Positions 1 through 8,759 of a DNA stretch of 42,025 bases are shown one piece after another. The notes beneath the pieces were generated by a model, which made no database searches, was not told the DNA's origin, and was given only the letters and a program-made list of their open reading frames with translations. The first letter of the stretch is position 1, and every line of letters begins with the position of its first letter. The DNA lies in NCBI RefSeq assembly GCF_000613245.1, contig NZ_HG964936.1, positions 2,156,597 to 2,198,621 of the forward strand, written 5' to 3'. This DNA comes from Mycobacterium asiaticum DSM 44297. GTDB lineage: Bacteria; Actinomycetota; Actinomycetes; Mycobacteriales; Mycobacteriaceae. A program made the translations under genes and the position numbers.

Positions 1-223
1 TACGTCGCAGACGGAATTCCTGGGTGGCGCAATCAGTTTCGGCAGCCATGTGTGGGATCACGCCGCCGGGGTGGCGCTGGTCCGGGCCGCCGGCGGCATC
101 GTCACCGATCTGGCCGGCGAGCCGTGGGTACCGGCGTCGAAGAGTGCTCTGGCAGCGGCGCCCGGTGTGCACGCCGAGATCCTGGAGATCCTGCGCAGCA
201 CCGGCCAACCCGAGGACTACTGA
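1..223 (+). CDS. impA: Inositol monophosphatase family protein, C-terminal end (partial)
   Basis: Only the last 73 codons are in the window, read in the frame that ends at TGA 221-223. The visible part contains [10 protein letters not shown], which is the second signature of the inositol monophosphatase superfamily (WDxAAG; the Asp binds metal), followed by the usual [12 protein letters not shown] strand and a C-terminal helix ending in QPEDY. Members hydrolyse myo-inositol phosphate or, in actinobacterial his clusters, histidinol phosphate. The place just before hisF matches the M. tuberculosis gene called impA (Rv1604), so the symbol rests on synteny plus the motif. Which substrate it uses cannot be told from this fragment. 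Confidence 0.85.
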   Translation, partial: TSQTEFLGGAISFGSHVWDHAAGVALVRAAGGIVTDLAGEPWVPASKSALAAAPGVHAEILEILRSTGQPEDY

Positions 224-224
224 T

Positions 225-286
225 GCCGAGCAGACACTCAAGTCCCCGACACGCCGAGGAAAAGGGCGCTTTCGCGTCTGCTCGCG
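225..286. repeat. 62-bp inverted-repeat element, copy 1
   Basis: This stretch lies between the impA stop and hisF. Its ends are inverted (GAGCAGAC near 229 against GTCTGCTC near 276-283), so it can fold as an imperfect hairpin. It aligns over all 62 bases, at roughly three quarters identity and without gaps, with the reverse complement of the element at 13962-14023. The shared parts are the outer GAGCAGACGC-type arms and an internal CCCCGACACGCCG block. It looks like a dispersed REP-like palindrome. The ATG at 223 sits at its edge and opens a reading frame through it. Confidence 0.7.
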
Positions 287-294
287 GGGGAGAG

Positions 295-1104
295 GTGCGC
301 CCCGCGCACACCGATGGTGACGGCCTGGCGGTGCGGGTGATCCCGTGCCTGGACGTCGACGGCGGACGCGTGGTCAAGGGAGTCAACTTCGAAAACCTGC
401 GCGACGCGGGCGATCCGGTCGAACTCGCGGCTGCCTATGACGCCGAAGGCGCCGACGAACTCACCTTCCTCGACGTGACGGCGTCCTCCTCGGGCCGGGC
501 CACCATGCTGGACGTGGTGCGTCGCACCGCTGAGCAGGTGTTCATCCCGCTGACGGTCGGCGGTGGCGTGCGCACCGTCGCCGACGTCGACGTGCTGCTG
601 CGCGCCGGCGCGGACAAGGTTTCGGTCAACACCGCCGCCATCGCCCGCCCCGAATTGCTCGCCGAGATGGCAAGGCAATTCGGCTCCCAGTGCATCGTGC
701 TGTCCGTCGACGCCCGCACGGTCCCAGCCGGCTCGCCGCCAACCCCGTCGGGGTGGGAGGTCACCACCCACGGCGGGCGCCGGGGCACGGGTATCGACGC
801 CGTCGAGTGGGCCACCCGCGGTGCCGAGTTGGGGGTGGGGGAGATCCTGCTCAATTCGATGGACGCCGACGGGACCAAGGCCGGATTCGACCTGGCCATG
901 TTGCGCGCGGTCCGCGCGGCCGTCACCGTGCCGGTCATCGCCAGCGGCGGCGCGGGCGCGGTCGGGCACTTCGCGCCGGCCGTCGCGGCGGGAGCCGACG
1001 CGGTCTTGGCCGCCAGCGTGTTTCACTTCCGCGAGCTGACCATCGGCGAGGTCAAGGCCGCGATGGCCGCGGAGAAGATCACCGTTCGGATCGCCGCGCC
1101 ATGA
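295..1104 (+). CDS. hisF: Imidazole glycerol phosphate synthase subunit HisF
   Basis: HisF is the cyclase half of imidazole glycerol phosphate synthase. It uses ammonia from HisH to turn PRFAR into imidazole glycerol phosphate and AICAR in histidine synthesis. The (beta-alpha)8 barrel is complete: [15 protein letters not shown] carries the first catalytic Asp, [10 protein letters not shown] the second, and GGGVRT and ASGGAG are the phosphate-binding loops. From GTG 295 the protein has 269 residues, close to the roughly 267 of M. tuberculosis, with ten residues before LAVRVIP. The frame is also open from ATG 223, but those extra 24 codons run through the repeat at 225-286 and have no counterpart in the family. 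The Shine-Dalgarno match before GTG 295 is poor, so the start is less certain than the gene. It overlaps hisI by 4 bp. Confidence 0.92.
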   Translation: MRPAHTDGDGLAVRVIPCLDVDGGRVVKGVNFENLRDAGDPVELAAAYDAEGADELTFLDVTASSSGRATMLDVVRRTAEQVFIPLTVGGGVRTVADVDVLLRAGADKVSVNTAAIARPELLAEMARQFGSQCIVLSVDARTVPAGSPPTPSGWEVTTHGGRRGTGIDAVEWATRGAELGVGEILLNSMDADGTKAGFDLAMLRAVRAAVTVPVIASGGAGAVGHFAPAVAAGADAVLAASVFHFRELTIGEVKAAMAAEKITVRIAAP

Positions 1105-1451
1105 CACTCGACCCGGATATCGCGGCGCGTCTCAAGCGCAACGCCGACGGCCTGATCACCGCCGTCGTGCAGGAACGCGGCAGCGGCGACGTATTGATGG
1201 TCGCCTGGATGGACGACGACGCCTTGGCCCGCACACTGGAAACCCGTGAAGCCACCTACTTTTCGCGGTCCCGCGGCGAACAGTGGATCAAAGGCGCCAC
1301 CTCCGGGCACACCCAGCGCGTGCACGAGGTGCGCCTGGACTGCGACGGCGACACCGTGCTGCTGACCGTCGACCAGGTCGGCGGGGCCTGCCACACTGGT
1401 GATCACAGTTGCTTCGATGCCGCGGTGCTGTTGGAGCCGGGCACCGATTAA
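1101..1451 (+). CDS. hisI: Phosphoribosyl-AMP cyclohydrolase HisI
   Basis: This 116-residue protein opens the adenine ring of phosphoribosyl-AMP, the third step of histidine synthesis. The family hallmarks are visible: VAWMDDDAL near the start, the [18 protein letters not shown] block, and the zinc-binding DCDGD and [12 protein letters not shown] segments with their Asp, Cys and His ligands. It is the stand-alone cyclohydrolase form, without a fused HisE domain. It overlaps hisF by ATGA, so the two are probably translationally coupled. At its 3' end the sequence TTAA gives TAA stops on both strands, so it shares its last bases with the convergent kinase gene. Confidence 0.96.
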   Translation: MTLDPDIAARLKRNADGLITAVVQERGSGDVLMVAWMDDDALARTLETREATYFSRSRGEQWIKGATSGHTQRVHEVRLDCDGDTVLLTVDQVGGACHTGDHSCFDAAVLLEPGTD

Positions 1452-2950
1452 TTGGCCGCGACGTCCAGCCCGTTGGCGGCCACCAGGGCGGCGCGGGTCC
1501 ATTCCCGGCGCTCGACGGCCGGCGCGATGCGCTCCCGGCGGATCTCCTCGACGTCGATCGGCTTGCCCACCGTGGCCGCCACCGGTACGTGGAAGGCGAA
1601 CGAGGGTTGGTCGGTGGCGATGGCCAGCAGGGCGTCGTGGTCGGTGAAATCGTTGGCGCGCAGGGTGCGCTCGGCCCAGCGGGCCGGCTTGAATTCACCG
1701 AAATCGGTGACATAGACGACCCACAGCTTGATGCCCCGGGTGTCCGCGAGTCTTCTGAGATCACGCTCGATGACGGCACGTTCGGCGGGCCGTAGTACTC
1801 GCGCCTCGTCGGTGACCTGTTCGGTCAGATGCAGTGTCGGCGGCGCCGAGTTGTTGCCGGGCGGCGGCGCCGAGTACGTGCTGGTGCCGCCGCCGCCGGG
1901 CTTGCCGGCCGGAGCGGCGGCCGGGTCGCCGGACGGACCGTGCAGCGCCACCAGGCCGAGCACGGCCGCGGCCGCCACCAGCGCCACGGCCACCAGTGAC
2001 GCGATCAGCGTGCCGTGCCCGCGGTGGGGCGGGGGCGGCGGCAGCGGGGCGATGGCTGGGGTCGGGACAACCCCGACCGGCGGGTACAGGGTGCCCGGCG
2101 GTGCTGCCAGCGCGGCCGCGAACTCCGCACACGACGCGAAACGACCGGCCGGCTCCTTGGCGAGCGCCCGGGTGATGACGCCGTCGAGGTGCGCCAGATC
2201 CGGTCGTCGGGTGCTGAGCAGCGGCGGCGGCGCGGACAGTTGCTGGGCGATCACCACCGCCAAGTTGGAGTCCTGGAACGGGGCCGCACCGGTGAGCAAC
2301 TGGAACGCGGTACAGCCCAGCGCGTACTGATCGGCCCGACCGTCCAGGTCGAACCCCTGCAGTTGCTCGGGCGCGCAGTAGGCGCTGGTGCCCATCGTCA
2401 TGTTGGTGGCCGTCAGGCCACTGGCTTGGCCCAGTTCGCGGGCGATGCCGAAATCGGCCAACAGGATGCGGCGCTTGGGCTGACCGTCGCCGAGCAGGAT
2501 GTTGGCCGGCTTGACGTCGCGGTGCAGCAAACCACGCGAGTGCGCGTAGTCGAGCGCGTCGGCCACGGCCGAGACGATCTCGACGACCTCGGGCAGGGGC
2601 ATCCCGGACGGGTACCGGGTACGCAGCAATTCGTTGGCGTCGGTGCCCTCGACGTAGTCCATCGAGATCCACAGTTGGCCGTGATACTCGCCGCGGTCGT
2701 GGATGCCGACGATGTGTTCGTTGTACAGGCTCCCGGCCAGATCGGCCTCGCGGTTGAAGCGCTGGCGGAATTCGGAATTCGCGGTGTACTCGCGCGGCAG
2801 GATCTTCAGCGCATCCCGGCGCGGTAGCCGCGGGTGTTGCGCGAGATAGACCTCACCCATCCCGCCCGCCCCGAGCCGGCGGACGATGGTGTAACCGGCG
2901 AACAGCTCGCCTTCCTTGAGGCCGCCGCCCTCGCCGGCGCTTGTTGGCAT
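1448..2950 (-). CDS. Receptor-like Ser/Thr protein kinase with C-terminal TPM domain
   Basis: This 500-residue protein has a complete Hanks kinase domain: glycine loop GAGGMG (27-32), catalytic Lys49 in [14 protein letters not shown] (143-150), DFG (166-168) and an APE motif (193-195) after a Thr-rich activation loop. A proline-rich linker leads to one membrane helix (about 314-337). The extracytoplasmic part after a Gly/Pro/Ser linker, roughly 376-490 ([21 protein letters not shown] onward), looks like a TPM (TLP18.3/Psb32/MOLO-1) domain. It should be a membrane sensor kinase facing the periplasm. It follows bcpB by 33 bp but also has its own -10-like hexamer. I recall no kinase at this spot in M. 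tuberculosis. The kinase call is firm, the TPM assignment fairly firm, substrates unknown. Confidence 0.9.
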   Translation of the reverse strand: MPTSAGEGGGLKEGELFAGYTIVRRLGAGGMGEVYLAQHPRLPRRDALKILPREYTANSEFRQRFNREADLAGSLYNEHIVGIHDRGEYHGQLWISMDYVEGTDANELLRTRYPSGMPLPEVVEIVSAVADALDYAHSRGLLHRDVKPANILLGDGQPKRRILLADFGIARELGQASGLTATNMTMGTSAYCAPEQLQGFDLDGRADQYALGCTAFQLLTGAAPFQDSNLAVVIAQQLSAPPPLLSTRRPDLAHLDGVITRALAKEPAGRFASCAEFAAALAAPPGTLYPPVGVVPTPAIAPLPPPPPHRGHGTLIASLVAVALVAAAAVLGLVALHGPSGDPAAAPAGKPGGGGTSTYSAPPPGNNSAPPTLHLTEQVTDEARVLRPAERAVIERDLRRLADTRGIKLWVVYVTDFGEFKPARWAERTLRANDFTDHDALLAIATDQPSFAFHVPVAATVGKPIDVEEIRRERIAPAVERREWTRAALVAANGLDVAAN

Positions 2951-2956
2951 GGATGC

Positions 2957-2962
2957 ATGCTA
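2957..2962 (-). promoter_or_regulatory. -10 hexamer for leaderless transcription of the TPM kinase
   Basis: On the minus strand TAGCAT lies six bases before the ATG at 2950. This is the spacing expected when transcription starts at the first base of the start codon. There is no Shine-Dalgarno sequence. It would let the kinase be expressed independently of bcpB. Confidence 0.5.
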
Positions 2963-2983
2963 ACGAGCCGTCCCCGGCAAAGC

Positions 2984-3439
2984 TCAGCGATTGCGCAGCG
3001 TCGCCAAAGCCTTATCGGCGTGTGTGTCCATGCTGATCTCACTGGAGATCACGTCGAGCACCTTGCGGTCGGTGTCGATGACGAACGTGGTCCGCTTCAC
3101 CGGCAGCAATTTGCCTAACAGCCCGCGCTTGACGCCGAACTGGGTGGCGACGGTGCCATCGGCGTCCGAGAGCAGCGGGTAGTCGAATTTCTGTGTATCG
3201 GCGAACTTGGCCTGCTTCTGCACCGGGTCGGTGCTGATGCCGACCCGGTTGGCGCCCACGGCGGCGAATTCGGTGGCCAGGTCGCGGAAGTGGCAGGCCT
3301 CCTTGGTGCAGCCAGGGGTCATGGCCGCCGGGTAGAAAAAGAGCACCACGGGCCCGTCGGACAACAGCTCGCTGAGTCTGCGCGGCGTGCCGGTCTGATC
3401 GGGAAGCTCGAAGTCGGCCACGGTGTCACCAGTTTTCAT
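2984..3439 (-). CDS. bcpB: Peroxiredoxin of the Bcp/PrxQ type
   Basis: This is a thioredoxin-fold peroxidase that reduces hydrogen peroxide and organic hydroperoxides in the cytoplasm. The motif MTPGCTKEACHF has the peroxidatic Cys and a second Cys five residues later, the arrangement of alpha-type Bcp/PrxQ enzymes. The conserved Thr two residues before that Cys is present, and the resistant C-terminal half (FVIDTDRKVLDVISSE) is intact. The ATG at 3439 gives 151 residues starting MKTGDTVADFELPDQ, as in M. tuberculosis BcpB; an 11-codon upstream extension is open but not supported. A TAGCGT hexamer lies 7 bases before this ATG, which favours a leaderless start. It is divergent from trpE with only 50 bp between them. 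Confidence 0.93.
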   Translation of the reverse strand: MKTGDTVADFELPDQTGTPRRLSELLSDGPVVLFFYPAAMTPGCTKEACHFRDLATEFAAVGANRVGISTDPVQKQAKFADTQKFDYPLLSDADGTVATQFGVKRGLLGKLLPVKRTTFVIDTDRKVLDVISSEISMDTHADKALATLRNR

Positions 3440-3446
3440 GGTCGAC

Positions 3447-3452
3447 ACGCTA
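3447..3452 (-). promoter_or_regulatory. -10 hexamer for leaderless bcpB
   Basis: TAGCGT on the minus strand ends seven bases before the bcpB ATG at 3439. The TANNNT form and spacing fit a leaderless mycobacterial promoter. The promoter for trpE would have to overlap this region. Confidence 0.45.
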
Positions 3453-3489
3453 CGCGGGCTGGCGCTTAGCAATCTGATTGGATGGTTCG

Positions 3490-5079
3490 GTGCACGCCAA
3501 CCTTGCAGCCACGATCACGCGGGAAGAATTCCGCGCGCTGGCGGCCGAGCACCGGGTGGTCCCGGTGACCCGCAAGGTCTTGGCCGACAGCGAAACTCCG
3601 CTCTCGGCCTACCGGAAGCTGGCCGCCAGCCGTCCTGGGACTTTCTTGCTCGAGTCAGCCGAGAACGGGCGGTCATGGTCGCGCTGGTCCTTCATCGGGG
3701 CCGGCGCGCCGACGGCGCTGAGCGTTCGCGACGGGCAGGCCGTGTGGCTGGGCGCCGTGCCCAAGGATGCCCCCACCGGTGGCGACCCGCTGGACGCGCT
3801 GCGCGCGACGTTGGAGGTGCTGGCGACCGCGGCTCCCCAGGAGTCGAGGCCGGGATTGCCGCCGCTGTCCGGAGGCATGGTCGGGTTCTTCGCCTACGAC
3901 ATGGTGCGCCGCCTGGAGCGGTTGCCCGAACTCGCCGTTGATGACCTGCAGCTGCCCGACATGCTGCTGTTGCTGGCGACCGACCTGGCCGCCGTCGACC
4001 ACCACGAGGGCACCATCACCCTGATCGCCAACGCGGTGAATTGGAACGGCACCGACGAGCGGGTCGACTGGGCTTACGACGACGCCGTCGCCCGGTTGGA
4101 TGTGATGACCGCGGCGCTCAGCCTGCCGGTGCCGTCGACGGTGGCGACGTTCGCCCGGCCCGAGCCGCGCCATCGTGCGCAGCGCACCGTCGAAGAGTAC
4201 GGCGCGATCGTCGAGTACCTGGTGGAGCAGATCGCGGCCGGCGAAGCCTTTCAGGTGGTGCCGTCACAACGCTTCGAGATGGACACCGACGTCGACCCGA
4301 TCGACGTCTACCGCATGTTGCGGGTGACCAACCCCAGCCCCTACATGTATTTGCTGCAGATTCCGGACAACCAAGGCGCCGTTGACTTTTCGATCGTCGG
4401 ATCCAGTCCCGAGGCGCTGGTGACCGTGCACGACGGGCGGGCGACCACGCATCCGATCGCCGGGACCCGCTGGCGCGGAGCCACCGACGAGGAAGACCTC
4501 CTGCTGGAAAAGGAGCTGCTGGCTGACGAGAAGGAACTCGCCGAGCATCTGATGCTGGTGGACCTGGGCCGCAACGATCTCGGCCGGGTCTGCGCGCCGG
4601 GCACCGTCCGCGTCGAGGACTACAGCCACATCGAACGCTATAGCCATGTGATGCACCTGGTGTCGACGGTGACCGGCCTGCTGGCCGAGGGGCAGACCGC
4701 ACTGGACGCCGTCACGGCCTGTTTCCCGGCCGGCACCCTGTCGGGTGCGCCGAAGGTACGGGCGATGGAGCTCATCGAGGAGGTCGAGAAGACGCGTCGC
4801 GGCTTATATGGCGGCGTGGTCGGCTACCTGGACTTCGCCGGTAATGCCGACTTCGCGATCGCCATCCGCACGGCATTGATGCGCCGCGGCAAGGCCTACG
4901 TCCAGGCCGGCGGCGGCGTGGTCGCCGACTCCAACGGGCCCTACGAATACAACGAGGCCAGAAACAAGGCGCGGGCCGTGCTGAACGCGATCGCCGCCGC
5001 CGAGACACTTGCCAGCCCCGACATCGGCAGTTCCGACATCGGCAGTTCCGACTTCAGCGCGGTGCCTGGCGGTGGCTGA
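3490..5079 (+). CDS. trpE: Anthranilate synthase component I
   Basis: TrpE converts chorismate to anthranilate with ammonia supplied by the glutamine amidotransferase TrpG, which is not in this window. The 529-residue protein has the N-terminal regulatory domain with [18 protein letters not shown] (tryptophan-feedback region) and the C-terminal chorismate-binding domain with [50 protein letters not shown] and [15 protein letters not shown] 3490 gives VHANLAAT, matching the known mycobacterial start; a TTG four codons earlier is open but unlikely. Near the C terminus a 15-base tandem repeat (5029-5058) encodes DIGSS twice. The stop overlaps the next gene. No leader-peptide attenuator fits in the 50 bp upstream. 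Confidence 0.96.
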   Translation: MHANLAATITREEFRALAAEHRVVPVTRKVLADSETPLSAYRKLAASRPGTFLLESAENGRSWSRWSFIGAGAPTALSVRDGQAVWLGAVPKDAPTGGDPLDALRATLEVLATAAPQESRPGLPPLSGGMVGFFAYDMVRRLERLPELAVDDLQLPDMLLLLATDLAAVDHHEGTITLIANAVNWNGTDERVDWAYDDAVARLDVMTAALSLPVPSTVATFARPEPRHRAQRTVEEYGAIVEYLVEQIAAGEAFQVVPSQRFEMDTDVDPIDVYRMLRVTNPSPYMYLLQIPDNQGAVDFSIVGSSPEALVTVHDGRATTHPIAGTRWRGATDEEDLLLEKELLADEKELAEHLMLVDLGRNDLGRVCAPGTVRVEDYSHIERYSHVMHLVSTVTGLLAEGQTALDAVTACFPAGTLSGAPKVRAMELIEEVEKTRRGLYGGVVGYLDFAGNADFAIAIRTALMRRGKAYVQAGGGVVADSNGPYEYNEARNKARAVLNAIAAAETLASPDIGSSDIGSSDFSAVPGGG

Positions 5080-5725
5080 TCGGCGCCGCCTCTCGATCGG
5101 GGTCGCGCAGGTGCTGTTGGTGGTGGCCGCGGGCGCGCTGTGGGGCGCGTCGCGGTTGACGTGGGTGATGATCCGGTCCTTCGACGGTCTGGGGCCGCCG
5201 AAGGAGGTGGCGCTGTCGGGCGCCACCTGGTCGAGCGCGTTGCTTCCATTGGCGATCGTCGACCTGGCCGCCGCGGTGGCGGTGCTGGCCGTGCGCGGCT
5301 GGCAGTTGCGGGTGCTGGCCGCGTTGCTGGCCGCGGCCAGCTTCGCTGCCGGTTACCTGGGTGTGAGCCTGTGGGCGGTGCCGGATGTGGCCGCGCGCGG
5401 CGCCGACCTCGCGCACGTCCCGGTGGCGACGCTGGTCGGTAGCGCGCGCCACTACTGGGGAGCCGGTGTCTCCGTGGCGGCCGCGGTCTGCACGCTCATC
5501 GCCGCGGCCTTGTTGCTGCGCGCGGCGTCGGGAGCTCGATCCGGCAGCACCAAGTACCTGGCGCCCGCCGCCCGCCGCTCGGCAGCGCGTGGGGACGACG
5601 CCGGTGCGCAACAACGCGCCGGGGGCGCCGAACCGGAGTTATCGGAACGGATGATGTGGGATGCTCTCGATGAGGGCCGTGACCCTACCGATCGGCCACC
5701 CGAGGCGGACACCGAGGGGCGGTGA
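5072..5725 (+). CDS. Trp-region conserved membrane protein (Trp_oprn_chp family)
   Basis: This 217-residue protein corresponds in place and in form to the conserved membrane protein found between trpE and trpC in actinobacteria (Rv1610 in M. tuberculosis). It has about four membrane helices: roughly residues 11-27 ([17 protein letters not shown]), 57-77, 80-105 and 130-150. A short conserved LTWV segment follows the first helix, and the C-terminal tail is charged and cytoplasmic. Its function is not known. The position suggests a role linked to tryptophan synthesis or transport, but that is inference. GTG 5072 overlaps the trpE stop by 8 bp, which implies coupled translation. Confidence 0.85.
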   Translation: MADRRRLSIGVAQVLLVVAAGALWGASRLTWVMIRSFDGLGPPKEVALSGATWSSALLPLAIVDLAAAVAVLAVRGWQLRVLAALLAAASFAAGYLGVSLWAVPDVAARGADLAHVPVATLVGSARHYWGAGVSVAAAVCTLIAAALLLRAASGARSGSTKYLAPAARRSAARGDDAGAQQRAGGAEPELSERMMWDALDEGRDPTDRPPEADTEGR

Positions 5726-5845
5726 CGGACCCTGTGATGAGGGTCGCTACCCTTCTTGCACGTCGTCGCAATCGGTCGGCGCGTGGGGTGGCGGTGGTTC
5801 GCAACAGGGCCACTAAAGGCCACAGAGGGAAGGGAAACCGCAGGT

Positions 5846-6664
5846 ATGAGTCCGGCCAACGTGCTTGACTCCATTCTTGAGGGAGTCCGGGCCGACGTTG
5901 CCGCGCGCGAAGCCCGCGTGAGTCTTTCGGAAATCAAGGCCCGCGCCGCCGCGGCTCCGCCGCCGCGCGACGTGATGGCCGCACTGCGTGAACCCGGCAT
6001 CGGTGTCATTGCCGAGGTCAAGCGAGCTAGCCCGTCGAAGGGGCCGCTGGCCACCATCTCCGATCCGGCGAAGCTGGCCCGCGCCTACGAAGACGGCGGC
6101 GCCCGGATCATCAGTGTGTTGACTGAGGAACGGCGTTTCCGGGGGTCGCTGGACGATCTGGACGCGGTGCGCGCAGCGGTGTCAATTCCGGTGTTGCGCA
6201 AGGACTTTGTGGTGCAGCCGTATCAAATCCATGAGGCGCGCGCGCATGGTGCGGACATGTTGCTGCTGATCGTTGCCGCGCTGGACCAGTCGGCGCTGGT
6301 GTCGATGCTGGACCGCACCGAGTCACTCGGCATGACAGCGCTCGTCGAGGTGCACACCGAAGAGGAAGCCGACCGCGCGCTGAAGGCCGGAGCCAACGTA
6401 ATCGGCGTCAACGCCCGCGATCTCACCACGCTCGAGGTCGACCGGGACTGCTTCGCGCGGATCGCACCCGGGCTGCCCAGCAACGTGATCCGGATCGCCG
6501 AATCCGGTGTGCGGCACACCGGTGACTTGTTGGCCTACGCCGGTGCGGGCGCCGACGCCGTCCTGGTGGGCGAGGGTCTGGTGAAAAGCGGGGACCCGCG
6601 CGCCGCGGTCGCCGATCTGGTCACTGCCGGTACCCACCCGTCCTGTCCGAAGCCGGCTCGCTAG
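5846..6664 (+). CDS. trpC: Indole-3-glycerol phosphate synthase
   Basis: TrpC closes the indole ring, converting CdRP to indole-3-glycerol phosphate with loss of CO2 and water. The 272-residue barrel has the catalytic residues in [26 protein letters not shown] and [11 protein letters not shown], plus the phosphate-binding GVNARDL, IAESGV and VLVGEGL loops. ATG 5846 is preceded by the purine-rich AGGGAAGGGAAA at the right distance and gives the same N terminus as M. tuberculosis. The frame is open a further 30 codons upstream and there includes TGG CGG TGG, but that part is not protein-like. It sits 120 bp after the membrane-protein gene, the largest gap within the trp cluster. Confidence 0.96.
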   Translation: MSPANVLDSILEGVRADVAAREARVSLSEIKARAAAAPPPRDVMAALREPGIGVIAEVKRASPSKGPLATISDPAKLARAYEDGGARIISVLTEERRFRGSLDDLDAVRAAVSIPVLRKDFVVQPYQIHEARAHGADMLLLIVAALDQSALVSMLDRTESLGMTALVEVHTEEEADRALKAGANVIGVNARDLTTLEVDRDCFARIAPGLPSNVIRIAESGVRHTGDLLAYAGAGADAVLVGEGLVKSGDPRAAVADLVTAGTHPSCPKPAR

Positions 6665-6699
6665 TTGTTGATGTGCCGCGCGCGCGTTGAGTCTTTCTG

Positions 6700-7950
6700 A
6701 TGGCAGATCTATCCCCGGATATTCCGCGTACCAGTGCCGCCGTCGTCGAACGCACCCACCACGACCCTGACCAGGGCGGGCATTTCGGCGTCTACGGTGG
6801 CCGCTACGTTCCCGAGGCGCTCATGGCGGTGATCGACGAGGTCACCACCGCCTACGAGAAGGAACGCGTCAACCAGGATTTCCTGGACACCCTGGACAAG
6901 CTGCAGAAGCACTACGCGGGCCGCCCGTCACCGTTGTACGAGACCACTCGGCTCGGCGACCACGCCGGGGCGGCGCGGATCTTCCTGAAACGAGAAGACC
7001 TGAACCACACCGGTTCTCATAAGATCAACAACGTGCTCGGGCAGGCATTGCTGGCTCGCCGGATGGGCAAGACCCGGGTGATCGCCGAGACCGGGGCAGG
7101 ACAGCACGGCGTCGCCACCGCCACCGCCTGCGCGCTGCTGGGCTTGGACTGCATCATCTACATGGGCGCGGTCGACACGGCGCGCCAGGCCCTCAACGTG
7201 GCGCGGATGCGACTGCTCGGGGCGAAGGTCGTGTCGGTGGAGACCGGGTCCAGGACGCTCAAGGATGCCATCAACGAGGCGTTCCGGGACTGGGTGACCA
7301 ACGCCGACAACACCTACTACTGCTTCGGCACCGCCGCCGGGCCGCACCCCTTCCCCACCATGGTGCGTGACTTCCAGCGCATCATCGGGCTGGAGGCCCG
7401 CGTGCAGATCCAGCAGCAGGCGGGCCGGCTGCCCGACGCGGTGGTGGCGTGCGTCGGCGGTGGATCCAACGCGATCGGCATCTTCCACGCGTTCCTGGAC
7501 GACCCCGCGGTACGGCTGGTCGGTTATGAGGCCGCCGGCGACGGCGTCGAAACCGGCAGGCACGCGGCGACTTTCACCGGTGGCTCACCAGGCGCATTCC
7601 AGGGGTCGTTCTCCTACCTGCTGCAGGACGAGGACGGCCAAACCATCGAATCGCACTCCATCTCAGCGGGTTTGGACTATCCAGGGGTCGGTCCCGAGCA
7701 CGCCTATCTCAAGGACATCGGGCGCGTGCGGTATGAGCCGATCACCGACACCGAGGCCATGGAGGCGTTCGGTCTGCTGTCGCGGTCCGAAGGCATCATC
7801 CCGGCGATCGAATCCGCACACGCGGTTGCGGGCGCACTGAAGCTGGGCGCCGAATTGGGCAAGGGCGCCATCATCGTGGTGAACCTGTCCGGCCGCGGTG
7901 ATAAGGACGTGGAGACCGCCGCGAAGTGGTTCGGCCTGCTGGACGAGTGA
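6700..7950 (+). CDS. trpB: Tryptophan synthase beta chain
   Basis: TrpB condenses indole with serine on pyridoxal phosphate in the alpha2beta2 tryptophan synthase. The PLP lysine lies in [11 protein letters not shown], the phosphate-binding loop is [10 protein letters not shown], and the communication and substrate segment [13 protein letters not shown] is intact. The 416-residue length is normal. The N terminus up to [10 protein letters not shown] is shorter and differs from M. tuberculosis, as is usual for this variable part. ATG 6700 lies 35 bp after trpC without a strong Shine-Dalgarno sequence. It overlaps trpA by one base (TGATG). Confidence 0.97.
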   Translation: MADLSPDIPRTSAAVVERTHHDPDQGGHFGVYGGRYVPEALMAVIDEVTTAYEKERVNQDFLDTLDKLQKHYAGRPSPLYETTRLGDHAGAARIFLKREDLNHTGSHKINNVLGQALLARRMGKTRVIAETGAGQHGVATATACALLGLDCIIYMGAVDTARQALNVARMRLLGAKVVSVETGSRTLKDAINEAFRDWVTNADNTYYCFGTAAGPHPFPTMVRDFQRIIGLEARVQIQQQAGRLPDAVVACVGGGSNAIGIFHAFLDDPAVRLVGYEAAGDGVETGRHAATFTGGSPGAFQGSFSYLLQDEDGQTIESHSISAGLDYPGVGPEHAYLKDIGRVRYEPITDTEAMEAFGLLSRSEGIIPAIESAHAVAGALKLGAELGKGAIIVVNLSGRGDKDVETAAKWFGLLDE

Positions 7951-8759
7951 TGACAGTGGAGCAGAGCGCAGTTAGCAGACTGGGGTCGTTGTTCGAGGCG
8001 TGCGCCGCGGACAACCGCGCGGCGTTGATCGGTTATCTGCCGACCGGCTTTCCCGACGTGTCGACATCGGTGCGAGCGATGACGGCGCTGGTCGAATCCG
8101 GTTGCGACATCGTCGAAGTCGGCGTGCCGTATTCGGATCCGGGCATGGACGGTCCGACCATCCAGCGGGCCACCGAACAGGCGTTGAGCGGGGGAGTGCG
8201 GGTGCGTGACACCCTGGCCGCCGTCGAGGCGATCAGCAAAACCGGCGGACGTGCGGTGGTCATGACCTACTGGAATCCGGTGCTGCGCTACGGGGTTGAG
8301 GCCTTCGCCCGGGACCTGGCCGCGGCCGGTGGGCAAGGTTTGATCACGCCGGACCTGATTCCCGACGAGGCGCAGCAGTGGCTGGCGGCGTCCGAGGAAC
8401 GTGGCTTGGATCGCATCTTTCTGGTGGCACCGTCCTCGACGCCCGAACGGTTGGCCGCCACGGTCGAGGCGTCCCGCGGGTTCGTCTACGCGGCCTCGAC
8501 GATGGGAGTGACCGGTGCACGCGATGCGGTGTCGCACGCTGCGCCTGAGTTGGTGGGGAGGGTGAAGGCGGTGTCCGACATACCCGTGGGCGTGGGCCTC
8601 GGCGTGCGGTCGGGACAGCAGGCCGCCCAGATCGGCAGCTATGCCGACGGCGTGATCGTCGGGTCGGCGTTGGTGTCCGCGCTCGGCGAGGGTTTGCCAG
8701 CCCTGCAGGCGTTGACCGAGGAACTCGCGGCCGGTGTGCGCCGGAAGGCGTCAGCATGA
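7950..8759 (+). CDS. trpA: Tryptophan synthase alpha chain
   Basis: TrpA cleaves indole-3-glycerol phosphate to indole and glyceraldehyde 3-phosphate and channels indole to TrpB. The catalytic Glu and Asp are in DIVEVGVPYSDPGMDGPTIQ, the flexible loop and phosphate site in YAASTMGVTGARDA and GVGLGVRS. The 269-residue protein starts at ATG 7950, which overlaps the trpB stop as TGATG; an upstream GTG in the same frame lies inside trpB and is not needed. Its own stop overlaps lgt as ATGA. The spacing points to one trpB-trpA-lgt transcript. Confidence 0.97.
   Translation: MTVEQSAVSRLGSLFEACAADNRAALIGYLPTGFPDVSTSVRAMTALVESGCDIVEVGVPYSDPGMDGPTIQRATEQALSGGVRVRDTLAAVEAISKTGGRAVVMTYWNPVLRYGVEAFARDLAAAGGQGLITPDLIPDEAQQWLAASEERGLDRIFLVAPSSTPERLAATVEASRGFVYAASTMGVTGARDAVSHAAPELVGRVKAVSDIPVGVGLGVRSGQQAAQIGSYADGVIVGSALVSALGEGLPALQALTEELAAGVRRKASA

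Noticed and set aside
3440..3489. Tryptophan leader-peptide attenuator before trpE
   Set aside because: Only 50 bp separate trpE from divergent bcpB, with no Trp-rich frame or hairpin pair.
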